Positions 1 through 11,999 of a stretch of 64,000 nt of DNA are shown here, in pieces (position 1 is the stretch's first letter; each line of letters begins with the position of its first letter). The stretch is from positions 18,011,640 through 18,075,639 of the forward strand of contig OZ025244.1 in assembly GCA_964019155.1 (NCBI GenBank), read 5' to 3'. The DNA comes from Osedax fenrisi. Taxonomy: Eukaryota; Annelida; Polychaeta; Sabellida; Siboglinidae. Below the pieces are notes generated by a model, which ran no database searches, had not been told where the DNA came from, and was given only the letters and a program-made list of their open reading frames with translations. Both the position numbers and the translations under genes were made by a program.

Positions 1-344
1 TCGCGTGTCCACCTTAATTTAGAATATGTCTACCATGTATATGCAATAGTACACAAGTAAACGCAATGATATACCCTTACTGATAATCTAATGCATTCAT
101 TTACATAATCTGTGCTACATATAGCATTAATCCTCTCTCTCTCTATGGGATGTACAGACACACACACACATAGCTGTCACATGCAAAGCCTATGAGCTCA
201 TCATGGACAGAGAGATGTTATAGTACACTAATAATAGAGATGCAAATAGTACACTAATAATAGAGGTGAAAATAGTACACTAATAATATAGGTGAAAATA
301 GTACACTAATAAGAGTGATGTGCACAGATAATAGAGATGTAAAC

Positions 345-486
345 CTTCTTCTTAATGTAGGCGTTGGAGGTTTTGAGTAGTTTCTCGATTTCTCCAGCCA
401 GATCGTGACTCATCTCAACGGAACAGATTTCGCCGAGTGTGCAAAGAGCCAGACTGACTACGTATTGGGTCTGATGGTTCAGATCA
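345..486 (-). CDS. AP1G1: AP-1 complex subunit gamma, coding exon 4 (partial gene)
   Basis: Fourth coding exon of gamma-adaptin, the large subunit of the AP-1 clathrin adaptor that sorts cargo at the trans-Golgi network and endosomes. On the minus strand it follows an intron ending ACAG and supplies T to finish the split Asn codon (AA|T) left by exon 3. It then encodes 47 residues, including DLNHQTQYVVSLALCTLGEI and DLAGEIEKLLKTSNAYIKKK, which align without gaps to the HEAT-like N-terminal trunk of animal AP1G1. It ends at a codon boundary before a GTTTAC donor. The next expected residues (AALCAV-like) are not in bases 1-344, so the gene continues off the left edge. Identity and boundaries are secure; expression is not testable here. 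Confidence 0.93.
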
Positions 487-1353
487 CTGTCATTGTAATA
501 GAGAGGGGAGGTTGGTTGATCATCGTATCAGAGAGAGAGAGGGGGTCGGTTGATCATCGCGTGTTATTCTTCAGTATAGACTAATTTCAATAACTAAGCA
601 CAAATAATATAGAAATAAAAGTGAGATATGAAATATACATTTAAAATGTAGTTATAATTGATGGTAACAAAATTATCAATTTTCCTTTAATAATTAATAT
701 AAATAGTATACTATTAAATATCAATGTACAAATATCATATCATAATATAATTCATAATCGATATACATTATACATTATAGACAATTATTTATTTATATCT
801 AAAATAGATAATTCAATTTGATCCAACTATTAATATTGATATTGTGACATTAGTAATACTAATTTAGCATAATGATTAGAAATATAATAAATACAATATT
901 TTATAAATCACAAATCTAGAATAGCAATAATAAAACTAATTTAAAGATGATAGTTCATATCATTGAATATAGATCATATAAATATTATATATATATATAT
1001 ATCATAAATCAATATAACATTTATATTACAAGGTTATAAATTGACAAAATCACTAGGTGACAGTACAGTAATTATAAGATATTGACATTATTTATTCATG
1101 ATGTAATGCTGTAGTGGTAGAAGACTAAGTCCCTATTTACATAATAATATCAAGTATACGTATAATATGACATATAAAATATGCATACTTCTTCTGGTAC
1201 TAGTTTATATACATTATTTCATAATAAATTCTACAATTGATTATTAAAAATCTATTATATTATATGTATGTTGAATTGAAATATTAAATGAAAATAAAAA
1301 TTAATCAATATAAATTGATATTTCAGATTAATACGTGTGAACGATACGCGTAC

Positions 1354-1478
1354 TTTTTCAATGAATTAGTGACCAATAGATGAACGTCTTGCCTTTCGTC
1401 CAATAGCAGCATAGCACCCAGGTATCCGATACGCTTATCAGTGAATTTAGGTGAGGCGACGAGCTTCAAACATTCCAG
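1354..1478 (-). CDS. AP1G1: AP-1 complex subunit gamma, coding exon 3
   Basis: Read on the minus strand, this exon follows a CATAG acceptor and starts in phase 0 with LECLKLVASPKFTDKRIGYL, continuing GAMLLLDERQDVHLLVTNSLK and then AA of a split codon before a GTACGC donor. The 125 nt give 41 codons plus two bases, matching exon 4, which begins with the missing T. The sequence is a near-exact match to the second HEAT-like region of gamma-adaptin (LECLKLIAS...DKRIGYLGAMLLLDE). The Ser-Pro in place of the usual Ser-Gln and Ser-Leu in place of Cys-Ile are ordinary substitutions. The exon is too short for simple ORF finding and was found by searching for the expected family sequence. Confidence 0.93.
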
Positions 1479-2247
1479 CTATGAGAGTGTTAATACAAGG
1501 GTTAAACAGCATATCTAACAGCAATTTTAATATGTATATTTTAATATACGTATCAATTACGTAAAGAAAGAGGATAAGCAATTACTGCACGCAATGAATG
1601 CAAAAGATAGATACGCGAATGTCACTTTAATCGATATTTTAACAAAATATCATCAGTGATTTTTATTGGATATTAGTCGTATTATATATGTCAATATTAA
1701 ACAGTAAGATTTTTTTCAAAATTGATAGAAATGACTTCTATCTATATCAATGGATTTAGATTATAAATATCAATGAAATAGTATATCTTAAATTTAAATA
1801 AACAAAATTATGAGGAATATTGATATGTTGTATTTTAAATATATAATTTTATTTTTAGTAGGTATTTAGTAGTAGGTTTCGACTGCAGGGCATCTATCAC
1901 AAAGCGCTATACACTACATTCAATTGCTTATCCACTTTCTTTATATCTATGATACATATACAACATTTGTTGATAATCATTTATAAAATATATTTAAATA
2001 AACTACATTAATTGAAAAATAATTAAATTTATAACCTGCATATTTTATTAAATAAATAATCACGATTGTATTGTAATGTTTATACTAATAGACTTACAAT
2101 AAATATTTTATATCTACTATATATAATAATAAATAACAGATATTCAAGAATAGTGATATTATTGAGCTTTTTGAGCTCTTAGATACACCTATAACAATGG
2201 CTACTGTAACACTATACCTAGGGAGAGAGAGAGAGAGTGAGACAAAC

Positions 2248-2364
2248 CTGACCAAAATGTGCTGGATATCCCAACATGTGGATGTACAGGAGTTTGGCAA
2301 CATTTCTACTTCTGTACGTGGAATCTTCATCGCGGAATGTGTTTCTGATGTCAGCACATTCTTT
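2248..2364 (-). CDS. AP1G1: AP-1 complex subunit gamma, coding exon 2
   Basis: Minus-strand exon of 117 nt (39 codons, phase 0 at both ends) between a CCACAG acceptor and a CAG|GTTTGT donor. It encodes KECADIRNTFRDEDSTYRSR followed by NVAKLLYIHMLGYPAHFGQ, the most conserved block of gamma-adaptin, including the Arg/Lys and Tyr-rich surface used for membrane and cargo contacts in adaptor trunks. The intron upstream on the minus strand has a G/T-rich plus strand, that is a polypyrimidine/CA-rich tract before the acceptor, as expected. Confidence 0.95.
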
Positions 2365-2796
2365 CTGTGGAGGTGTTGGGGTGGGATGGTAGAGGTAGAG
2401 GTTGTGATGGTTGAGGTATAAACAGTGGTAGAGGTGATGATACATACATATCTATAGTAGTGTAGTCTGAAGTAAGGGTGCAAGCGGGGTTGGGGTTTAT
2501 CATGTTAATTCTAGCTCTAGCTAAAAATGCTAAGGATACTAAAATAATAAATATAATGAAGTAATTGTTTCTTTATTCAATATATATTATTCTACTACAT
2601 AAAAGTATTGACTTTTTATAAATATAATTTATTTAAAATGATGTAAAAAATAGTTTAAATATTTTTTATATTTTTTTATTGAAAATTTGAAGTCTATTAT
2701 AATTTATTTAAAAAATATAAAGTATAATACAATATCCTGTCAATATTAATAATCAAAGAAGTAGTAGGATTTCTTATAAAAAATTCATATCTCTAA

Positions 2797-2941
2797 GGGG
2801 TTTCACACCAACTCGAACGCAATTATTAACTCTAATAATTAGGTGTAAAACCCCTTTTACGTATATTTAAATAATATAGTTAAAATTTAACCTCTAATAG
2901 TTAGAATTAATAATTGCGTTCGAGTTAGTGTGAAACACCTT
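2797..2941. mobile_element. Harbinger-like MITE in AP1G1 intron 1
   Basis: A 145-bp element has nearly 50-bp inverted arms: the left begins GGGGTTTCACACCAACTCGA and the right arm is its inverse with few changes. It is flanked by TAA on both sides (2794-2796 and 2942-2944). A 3-bp TAA duplication and a G-rich terminus fit PIF/Harbinger-derived MITEs; no coding capacity. Confidence 0.72.
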
Positions 2942-2944
2942 TAA

Positions 2945-4926
2945 TATAAATAATTTAGATTATATCAGATATATATATATATATATATATATTTTGTTAT
3001 ATAAATTTTAATAATAATATCACAATTTAATGGAATAATGTATTTATAATTAAAACTTTCATATTATATAAATAATTATCATAATGATTATATACCTATA
3101 ATTGATACATATTAATAGTATGATACTATATTATATATTTTATATAAAATATATATAATATATGTAATGGTTGCAGGATGAAGTGGTAAACAAGTATACT
3201 ATATAGACTATATTACTATACTATTTTATCATATGATACAATATGTATTGTTATAATTATGATCAAAAATGTGTAAAATCTACATTCAAAAGATGGCGAT
3301 GTTTCATTAAATATTCACGACTATCTAACTAATTATATATCCGTGTATATATTGAATTGAAATTGGATTCATTATATTTTAAATTGTAAAAAATAATCAC
3401 ACATCCAAATAGTTCTTCGAAAGTGTACAATAGTGTACAAATATTAGATTCTAAACATTGAATATATCAATAACAATATGGATTTACGCTATAATACACA
3501 CATTATAATAGTATAATAAAGTTATACACTAATACACTGATTTAGTGAGGTAGACTATCTATTGATTGGCACAAGTGCTATAAATGAACTCAATTTTTGA
3601 AGTATCGAACTTGTTTTAATGTAGGTATCGATATGTAATAAATTATGTATATAAATTACATCAAGTATTATGATAGAGCCGTGCCTTTAGGTAAATGATG
3701 CATACCCGAGACTTTTACTCTATAAGCAAACACACGAACAAGACTATTACGCAATGGGCTCAAACCAAATTGAGACTCTTACTAGATATAAACGAACACA
3801 AACGATGATTTTTATGTTACGTTTTAATCATAATTTTTTATTACAGATATAAATATTAATATATATATATAAATATATATCTTACATAATATGTGTATAC
3901 ATAAATGTTAGTAATATAATATATACAAAAGGTGTACGGAAAATGAATAGTTGCAAAATATATCAAAATTTGTACATGAAAATATAGGTAATTTTGCATG
4001 ATGCTATATTTATATTTGCTATATTATTTTAAATTGGGGTAAGAGGAAATATATGTATATATATATATAATAATTTAATATTATATAAAAAATGTATAGT
4101 ACTTAGTACATATAAATAAGTTATAACATAATTTGAAACATAAACATAAATTTATTAGTTTTTCTATTAAAAAAAAATTCAATTAATGAATGGGTTATTA
4201 AAATATTAATAAAAAAATGTATAAATATGTATAAATTAAATATAAAATGATAGATAATATACTAATTATAATAGTGTATATTAGTCAGGTAATATGTAAC
4301 CATACTATTAAGATAGATTACAGTCAAGTTTATCTATTTATCAGCATGACAACACAATTATAATCATATTACAAATGGCAGAACATCTGTTATTTATAGA
4401 CCACAAGTGTGGCAGGCCTTTACCAGTTGAATTCTGTTCTCTTTCAATGATTGATAATAAAGATAACAGTTAAATGTTATGTAGGTGCCACACTCATTTA
4501 TGACAGAAAGATATTGTTAAAAACAACTATTTTATTTGTAATATACATTACAATTTAATTTTAACTCAATAAATATATCATTATTATATATATTCAGTTG
4601 TAAACTAAAGCCTATCAAATATACGTTATGAATCATAACTTATGATGAAATTACCAGGTCGTAGATATTCTAATTATATTCAATTAGGGTTGCCATGAGT
4701 GTATTATCATGAGATATTTATTTCAATATGTAGCAACTTCCATTTTACATCTACGTTTTCAATGACAATATCCAATTTTACAACCAAAATGTGTTAACTT
4801 CACGTGCGAGTGCGTTTATTTCTTGATGAATGCGTGCGAGTGGCATCGAGTTAGGTTTTAGCAACACCTTCATATAATAATAATAATAATAATGATAAGT
4901 ATTTATTAGGAGTTTCTTTTTGTAGT
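2945..4926. other. AT-rich intron 1 sequence of AP1G1
   Basis: This is AT-rich filler with short TA runs (2970-2993, 4056-4067), an ATA trinucleotide run at 4876-4893 and no credible exon. A patch near 3672-3790 has mixed composition (GCATACCCGAGACTTTTACT) and may be a decayed relative of the CTCGGGCTC-bearing repeat at 5.6 and 63.9 kb. Confidence 0.6.
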
Positions 4927-5100
4927 TTATAATAAAATATAAAAACAAATATTATGGTCCTCATTTATTCTAATTTTCTTCGAAATAAGACTGATCTTTT
5001 CTATTATCAGTGATAACGTATCACCCACTAGATATACACTAAAGCCTATCCACCGAGGTAGGGGGGGGGGCGTACAAATAGGGTAAACTAGTGTGCTAAC

Positions 5101-5187
5101 CTGTATGACGGCTCTTTCGTCGGCAGCGGTGCGGGCGGCACGAATCTCACGGATTAAATCACGCAGCTTCTTAGGAGCAGACGGCAT
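5101..5187 (-). CDS. AP1G1: AP-1 complex subunit gamma, coding exon 1 with start codon
   Basis: Minus-strand exon with ATG at 5187-5185, encoding 29 residues MPSAPKKLRDLIREIRAART then AADERAVIQ, ending at CAG|GTTAGC in phase 0, which joins exactly to exon 2 (Q|KECADI). Length, start and sequence match the N-terminus of animal gamma-adaptin (MPxPxRLRELIRxIRxARTxAEERxVIQ). The ATG is preceded directly by CACACAGG, the edge of a long CA/GT microsatellite, so either the 5' UTR is repeat-derived or a splice acceptor (CACACAG) lies just upstream; sequence cannot decide. Intron 1 (2365-5100) contains a short MITE and a run of ten G on the plus strand near 5061. Confidence 0.94.
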
Positions 5188-5189
5188 CC

Positions 5190-5570
5190 TGTGTGTATGT
5201 GTGTATATGTGTGTGTATGTTTGTGTGTGTATATATGCATGAGTGTGTGTGTATGAGTGTGTGTGTATGTTTGTGTGTGTATGTTTGTGTGTGTATGTTT
5301 ATGTGTGTGTGGGTGTGTAAGTGTGTATATGTGAGTATATTTGTGTGTGTCTGTGTCTATATGTATGTTTGTGTGTGTATCTATGCATGAGTGTGTGTGT
5401 ATGAGTGTGTGTGTATGTTTGTGTGTGTATGTTTGTGTGTGTATGTTTATGTGTGTGTGGGTGTGTAAGTGTGTATATGTGAGTATATTTGTGTGTGTCT
5501 GTGTCTATATGTATATGTATGTGTATATGTGTATGTATGTGTGTATGTAAGTGTCTGTATGTGTGTGTAC
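5190..5570. repeat. GT/GTATGT microsatellite with a 148-bp tandem duplication
   Basis: About 380 bp are built from GTGTGTAT-type words. A segment starting near 5216 (TATGTTTGTGTGTGTAT, then ATGCATGAGTG) recurs almost unchanged near 5364, giving a 148-bp higher-order duplication. It ends within three bases of the AP1G1 start codon. The two overlapping Val/Cys-rich ORFs here are translations of the repeat, not genes. Confidence 0.9.
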
Positions 5571-5578
5571 ATGTACAT

Positions 5579-5975
5579 TAGTGATGTAAATGATGCTAAA
5601 ATCTAAAGTATTGAAGCAGTCTCAGTTAGTCTCCTATACATAAAGCATTATTCACAATGGTCACCTTTATTTACTACCGATGTCATCACCGATACAACAT
5701 ATACATGTATATACATGTATACAAATGTTTTAAGATAGTTGGTAAAGGCATAGGAAACGTTTTAAATTTATGAATAAATATATAAAAATTATGATTATAG
5801 GTGAACTTAAAAAAGCAACGCTTCGGTTCGATTAAGTTTCGTAAGAGTGATCGGCTTAGCTCAGTTTTTGGGCAAGATTCTTTACCCGACTCGGGCTCTT
5901 TTTTTTTCCGAAAGTGAAATACTCGCATCGGCATCGATAATCAAAGGTATTAGCTCAGCATCTTTACATAATTAG
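5579..5975. mobile_element. MITE with TAGTGATGTAAATGATGC terminus
   Basis: The left end reads TAGTGATGTAAATGATGCTA and the right end is the approximate inverse (AGCTCAGCATCTTTACATAA). Inside is a CGACTCGGGCTCTTTTTTTT segment. The same left end plus CTCGGCTCGGGCTCG words occur at 63856-64000, and the terminus alone at about 7388-7412 (inverted). This suggests a dispersed hAT-like MITE family; the superfamily is inferred from the short TAGNGATGTAAA-type end only. Confidence 0.6.
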
Positions 5976-6827
5976 CGTGCGTGCATTATTATCGTGATTT
6001 GTGAGAGTCGAGATATGTATTGCCCGATTACGGAATGTAATCGTATGCGAACAGTATATATTAATAGACTTTTGAACAAATATATATATATATATATATA
6101 TTAATGTTTTATTAATTCATGCAGGCTATATAGTGATATGATTTATAGTATTTGTGTTAACAGAATATAATGGATAATATATATCTATTAAAAATATAAG
6201 ATATTTATATAATTATGATTATATATATATATATATATAATACATTTTTTAAGAATAATTAAAATAATTATTTTAATGTAAATTATATTATATAAACTCA
6301 TAATATATTTAATACTTGAAATTCTAACATTATCAAGTAAATGACATAACATGATTATTTATCTTATTGCATAATATAAGTTAGTTATATGTATAAATTG
6401 AATGGTGACAATGATGAAAAGATAATGGTCTAAATATGAAAATAATTTGAGTAAAAAAATAATAGAAATTATATAAATAAATTTAAAGATATGAAAACTT
6501 TAAATTTAGATATTAAAATTGATGTAATTTCATATATCAAATAAGAACTATTTCATATGTATTTCCTAACTACTCATTATATAGAATATACATTATTATA
6601 TTTTTATATCAATAATATTTATAAAATAACTAAAGCTTTCACACCAAAAAAAAACAGCCCATTTTTAAGCCCGATATCGCTGAACATCAAAATAGGACAG
6701 TTTTGATATGAACTGCTATATAATTACAGCCTGATATCGGGCAGGTTGACGCATGCATCGTGCTGGCAGTTATATATAAATGACCTATTATCAAATCTTA
6801 AATTGGCCGGTATCTAGTAATTTTGTA

Positions 6828-7010
6828 GGGTGCGTTTTTGTAACATAACAACGTCCCATCTGTATTCATTTACATGTAAATTCAGATTGTACGTCGGTAC
6901 TACATTTTCGACGTACCATCCCAATGTACAATCTGAAACGTCCGCAATTATACATGTAATGAATACAGATGGTATGTTGGGACGTTGGTATTTCTACGAA
7001 AAATGCATCC
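6828..7010. mobile_element. Palindromic MITE, GGGTGCGTTTTTGTA terminus
   Basis: The left arm GGGTGCGTTTTTGTAACATA...AACGTCCCATCTGTATTCATTTACATG is matched inverted by TACATGTAATGAATACAGAT...GGGACGTTGGTA...AAATGCATCC at the right end, giving arms of about 60 bp. A related shorter palindrome follows at 7058. Confidence 0.72.
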
Positions 7011-7057
7011 ATAATATATACCATCTTTCCTTTGTGTAGATGGGAAATTGGTACGTT

Positions 7058-7145
7058 GCATTTTTTGTAACATCACAACGTATCAACTGTATTTACATGC
7101 ATAAGAATACATATGGGACGTTGGTACGTTACAAAAAAGGCATCC
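7058..7145. mobile_element. Second, shorter copy of the 6828 MITE
   Basis: GCATTTTTTGTAACATCACA and the inverted TACGTTACAAAAAAGGCATC form arms of about 40 bp with the same AACGT...CTGTATT core as the preceding element. It is a deletion derivative or a second insertion next to the first. Confidence 0.65.
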
Positions 7146-7215
7146 TTAAAATGAATAATTTGAAGCAGCCGATATCTAGTAATAAAAATCAGGGCCATTA
7201 TGGGACTGTTTGTAT

Positions 7216-7970
7216 TATAATTAATGATTTATTATAAATATGTCAGCATAAATATTGAATATATTGAATATTAGAATGAATTATTCGATAATTACAAATA
7301 TTATATATAGTGTTCGATACTTTTGAGTGATCATTCTTTACGTTTCTGCAATAAAACTTTTGAATACTCAAATATTCGATATTCACACCGAAAAATTCAA
7401 ATCATTTACATCACTAATTACTATTAGTATACTATAAAGCATATAGTATTAATTTTATTTTAAGTGAAATATATTTTAAAAGAACCTAAATTAATGGAAC
7501 CCGCCTAAATAGGCAGTATAAATTTATGACCGAAATAAGAAGTTTCAATAATTGGTTCGTTTCTTTATCTTACTGTTGATTACAAATATATGCCATAGTT
7601 ATAGTATATATATACTATATATGATGATAATATATATAATATATCATATATGATGATGATGATATACGATTTATTAGGCACTAAAAAGGGCCATATAGGT
7701 CCCTTCGCTCGAAATATCTTTGTTTTATTTAATACAAGTACATTGCACTTATTAATAGAATTTATTTTTAAATGATTATAACTTTATAATAGTAACTTTA
7801 TTATAATGATCAATTATTATCAATTATTAAACCTATATACAAATATATTAGTTTATCTATATTATACAATATAACAATATATATGGGTTAGGTGGCATCA
7901 TCATGATTATATATAACAATGTTACATTGAATATATTATTCTATAATAGTCATACAATAAATAGGATTAT
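7216..7970. other. AT-rich intergenic stretch
   Basis: It holds an inverted copy of the TAGTGATGTAAATGAT repeat terminus at about 7388-7412, a short palindromic TATAGT/ACTATA cluster near 7600, and a small GC-richer patch (GGGCCATATAGGTCCC, 7688-7703). No gene is seen. Confidence 0.5.
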
Positions 7971-8312
7971 GGTCAAACGATTCCCGACTATAAAAATTAG
8001 CTACGCACTAATCGCCCGCATAATTCTTTATTCGAATTAGTGATTGTATAAATTTATATATATAAATAGTATAAATATATAGTATTCTTATTTTAATATA
8101 ATATATTATTATAAGAATAATCTTGTACCAAACTTATATAGAATATAAACGTTATATTAATTTTAATAATATTTATGACTCCTATTCTCATGATTGAGAT
8201 ATATATAATATATTACATATATAGATGTGTAGTTATCATAACTGTTGTTATTTTAAAATCACAAATTCGAATAAACAATTTTGTGTGCGTACAAATCGAG
8301 AATCATTTGACC
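7971..8312. mobile_element. MITE with GGTCAAACGATTC terminus
   Basis: The left arm GGTCAAACGATTCCCGA...TTATTCGAATTAGTGATT is mirrored by AATCACAAATTCGAATAA...TCGAGAATCATTTGACC, a gapped inverted repeat of about 70 bp. It lies 13 bp from the next MITE. Confidence 0.7.
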
Positions 8313-8325
8313 AGGTAACAATAAA

Positions 8326-8471
8326 GGTTACCAGTAATCGCTTACAAGGTAATTTCGTACGCCCTATTTAGTTATCTCGTACGACTTATTAAATTTAATT
8401 TATTTCATAATTATACAGTTATTTATGAATATATATATAATACACAATATTATAAATATTTAATAATTTAT

Positions 8472-8517
<46 letters not shown>

Positions 8518-8650
8518 AATATAATATAATATTAGTACTGTAGAAGTAATATATAATGTAAGAACTGTAGTATTATGAAATAAATTTAATTTAATAATTC
8601 GTACGAAATTACCTCGTACGAGATTACTTCGTACAAGATTACTGGCTACC
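8326..8650. mobile_element. MITE with GGTTACCAGTAAT terminus and triple TCGTACGA words
   Basis: The left arm (GGTTACCAGTAATCGCTTAC...TTTCGTACG...TCTCGTACGA...TTAAATTTAATTTATTTCAT) is mirrored by the right arm ending GATTACTGGCTACC; arms are about 90 bp. The word TACGA/TCGTA is iterated in both arms. A TA run (8477-8513) occupies the centre. Confidence 0.75.
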
Positions 8651-9885
8651 CCAATACATACTGATTATACGGTTACACATCGGTATTGATTATTTCGGTT
8701 AGAACCAAACTATCAAGAATTATAATAGTTGTACCTAAACACATTCTACCATACAATTACTATATTAATTATAAATAATTCCATTAAATTATGACAAAAG
8801 TTGCATATGAATTATAGTATAATAATTATAATTTGTATACATTATTTTAAATTATAACATATATTTAGAATATTATAAAAAACTAAAGAGATAATTATAA
8901 ACTACAATATCACACGTATGTTAAACAATTATAATTACTCTTTATGCTTTCTCAACGTTTAAAATAACTTTTTAAATACACGTAAAACATGATCATTAAT
9001 CAACATAAATCTGAATGTAATGTTAAAATTATTGTAACAATATTGTAAAAATATTATAAGATTATCGAGTTTAGTATTACGTCCTAACTAATATTCTGAA
9101 CAAGCATATAACATATATTAAAACCAATTTTATATTATCAATCATTAGAAATATTAAAGAAATACAAACCTATATTATAAAAAAACGACCGGTTTTATAG
9201 GAAGTATTTTTAATTTGTTATTGTTGGATGTTGATATTATTCGTTTCTGACGTAAACAAATTACTTATTATCTTAAATAATGTTATATTTAACGCTCTAT
9301 ATGTTTATTTGGTTTATGTGTAATATACTATTATATAGAATGTAAACTAATATATAATATAACATATAGAATAATCCTTATAAGATCTAACAAAACATAC
9401 AATTATTAATAATATGACGATTATAAAACTACTATCATAAAATTAAAATTAAATAATTATTAGTCTATTATCATTGCAATTATTATAAATATAAATTTGA
9501 TTAATAAAGTAATAAGAATACCCATATTACCCAAATAATATACCAATTAATTTGATTAATACATTAAAATATATTAAAATTAATATAATATAATCTAATT
9601 TACTATTTAAAATCTAAAACTTAACGCACAGACACACATATATAGCTATACATGTATTATAATATATAACTTATTTGACGTATGAATAGAACGGTTATAT
9701 TATAACATTGAATAGCCACGTATCCCGTATATATATAAACGTTTACGTGTATATATACTATAGTACCAATATCTCCTATAACCTCGAGGGTGTAAAGTAC
9801 TATGGAGAATATACTATAGATTTATGTTTTCATAGATAAAAAGTGTGGTTGACCTACATATGTATATGTGTAGGGAAATATATAA

Positions 9886-9944
<59 letters not shown>

Positions 9945-10094
9945 TTATACGTGTGAGTATGCACATTATATGTAATAGTCTATATTAAATAGAGAACGAA
10001 TTCTATATTATAATGATATATTCGACCTTTTATCTATTCCGCACTTCACAGTGTACACATATATAATAAGTAATTTATGTGCAAATATTGAGTA

Positions 10095-10148
<54 letters not shown>

Positions 10149-10413
10149 ACTATATATATATATTATTATTTTCACTAAGAAAATATAAACACTAGAATAC
10201 GGCATACATTATACGGGCCTCACATTACAAATAATAATAATATTTATAGACCTAATTTACTACCGCTAATATACGGCCCCATATATAGGTGATGGCGTTA
10301 GGCTAATCTATAGATAAACGGCCGGAGTTTATTAGCGAGCTGGAGCAGTCGCCTAAAACATCGTTGTCTCGTTTAATCATCTACCTGTATACAATTATAT
10401 AGCATACATAGCC

Positions 10414-10447
<34 letters not shown>

Positions 10448-10459
10448 AACACACAGAAA
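8651..10459. other. AT-rich intergenic stretch with TA tracts
   Basis: No gene or defined element is seen. TA tracts lie at 9890-9945 and 10098-10146. A GC-richer patch at 10265-10380 holds, on the minus strand, a 26-codon open stretch after a GTAG acceptor-like site (see findings). Confidence 0.5.
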
Positions 10460-10660
10460 ACAGTAATAGCCTCATAATAGCAGCATAATAATATCATAAT
10501 ATACTTTAAATAGCAACATAACAGCAGCATAATAGCATGACAAATTAATAGCAGCATAATATACATTTAATGGCAACATAATAGCAGATTAATATCACGA
10601 TGTAAACATTTGAGGCTATTACATATGCTGTATATGCTGTTATTATGTGGCTATTACTGT
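10460..10660. mobile_element. MITE copy 1, ACAGTAATAGCC terminus
   Basis: An element of about 200 bp begins ACAGTAATAGCCTCATAATA and ends with the inverse (TATGTGGCTATTACTGT). Internally it repeats GCAGCATAATA and GGCAACATAATAGCAG words. A second copy is at 44995-45186. Confidence 0.72.
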
Positions 10661-11910
10661 TTTATGGGTATATATATAATAATATACAACGCATACACAA
10701 TCTAATAGCATATACACACCATCATACGTAGGCCATCCTCATGTGTACACATCGCCTTCTGTACATACGTATGCATTATCATATAGGCAGACGTACGATG
10801 TGACCATAGAGCTAAAGAGAAATCTTTCTCTTTAGCTCTATGGATGTGATCCTTTCACTGGGCCTATAAGCTTATATATATATATACATAGTATGTATTA
10901 CATACCCCATTCACGCATACCCCATCTGTACATCCATTTGTTGCCCGTTGTCCTGATACGATAAACTGACCAATGAGTATCGTAGTACAATATTTACAAG
11001 CTGGTATAGCTAAGGACTGTCCTAGGATAAGCGTGGGACAATACTATTCGCGGAACAAATCCCCTGTTAAACTATACATACATAGTACACATAGCTATAA
11101 CGATCGTTAACATCACGGAGTTATCCTACCTTTACGTTACGTACAATTAGCTTATCGTTGACCTTTAACCCTAGTTAATCCTTAGGGTTAAGCCTACGAA
11201 TTGTAACTTATAACCTATAGCTAGCCTACTAATAAACAATAGATCGTATCTCTATGGAAATACGCATATAATACACTATAACTTGAAGTGGCTATAGTGA
11301 TATTATAGTATATATACATATAGTATACTATATATATAGTATACTATATATAGTCTATAGTATAATATAGTATACTATAGACTATTGCATATATTTATAG
11401 ATATGTTTTATTATATAGGATATATATATATATATATCGATACAAGTTATTCCTACAGAATACAAGGTGACTAATGTACTTTCATATGTTCCTTAATCTA
11501 AAGTGTGTATGCACATATATGCTATGCATACAGTGTTAAACAGATTTATCGAATTAATATAAATCATCTTAAATGATTAAATATAATATTTTAATCAATA
11601 TATATATATTTAAATGTCAATGTAGGTTACATATATGTATATTATATTCTTCAAAGAAAAACATAAAATATAGTTTTATAGTATAAATATATACTCTATA
11701 TGTTATGAAACATCATCAATAATCTATATTTATGTGTATGTGTGAGTGCATGTGTATTTGTGTGTACATTATATATATGATACGCAAAGTGTGCGACGCA
11801 CATTGTACGTCTCATACTCTATAGAGGTACTATAGTACAAATATAGTACATTTAGTACTAATATAGTACTATATATAGTACAAATAGATACATAGAGAAC
11901 AAATGATTAC
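10661..11910. other. Mixed-composition intergenic stretch
   Basis: It contains a perfect hairpin at 10804-10843, GC-richer unique sequence at 10900-11230 without an assignable exon, and a cluster of TATAGTATACTATA palindromes at 11300-11400 and TAGTAC words at 11830-11880. Confidence 0.45.
10804..10843. repeat. Perfect 19-bp-arm hairpin
   Basis: CCATAGAGCTAAAGAGAAA is followed by two loop bases (TC) and its exact inverse TTTCTCTTTAGCTCTATGG. A weaker relative (GAGCTAGAGAG/CTCTCTAGCTC) is at 41303-41328. Confidence 0.9.
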
Positions 11911-11991
11911 GAACATTTCCGTGTGCTTCATAATCTTGGAGATCACCAGGGCCGCCTTGGTCTGCGTCGCTCGCCGTATGTCTTTGTTCAT
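11911..11991 (-). CDS. Possible first coding exon of an unidentified gene
   Basis: On the minus strand an ATG at 11991 in a good context (ACAATGA) opens 27 codons, MNKDIRRATQTKAALVISKI then MKHTEMF, ending at TTC|GTAATC, a plausible donor in phase 0. An in-frame stop lies ten codons upstream, so the ATG is the natural start. The surrounding 11900-12300 block is unusually GC- and CpG-rich for this window and would be promoter/5' UTR. I do not recognise the product. The plus-strand ORFs over the same block are open because of base composition. The competing explanation is chance. Confidence 0.4.
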
Positions 11992-11999
11992 TGTATGTC

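Larger units (their letters stand above)
6640..7215. mobile_element. Possible outer MITE containing the elements at 6828 and 7058
   Basis: Around the two inner palindromic elements, the words AAACAGCCCAT (left) and inverted AAACAGTCCCAT (right, near 7195-7212) and a repeated GATATC/TATCTAGTAAT word (6810 and 7172) suggest an older element split by insertion. The terminal match is short, so this is tentative. Confidence 0.35.

Noticed and set aside
1..344. Next AP1G1 exon (AALCAV...)
   Set aside because: I searched the minus strand of this stretch for the expected start and found only AT-rich and microsatellite-like sequence, so the exon must lie beyond the window.
2094..2483. 129- and 74-residue ORFs overlapping AP1G1 exon 2
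   Set aside because: They are other frames over a verified exon and its pyrimidine-rich intron; only the 39-codon exon matches a family.
5193..5550. Val/Cys/Met-rich ORFs on the plus strand
   Set aside because: They are translations of the GT microsatellite upstream of AP1G1.
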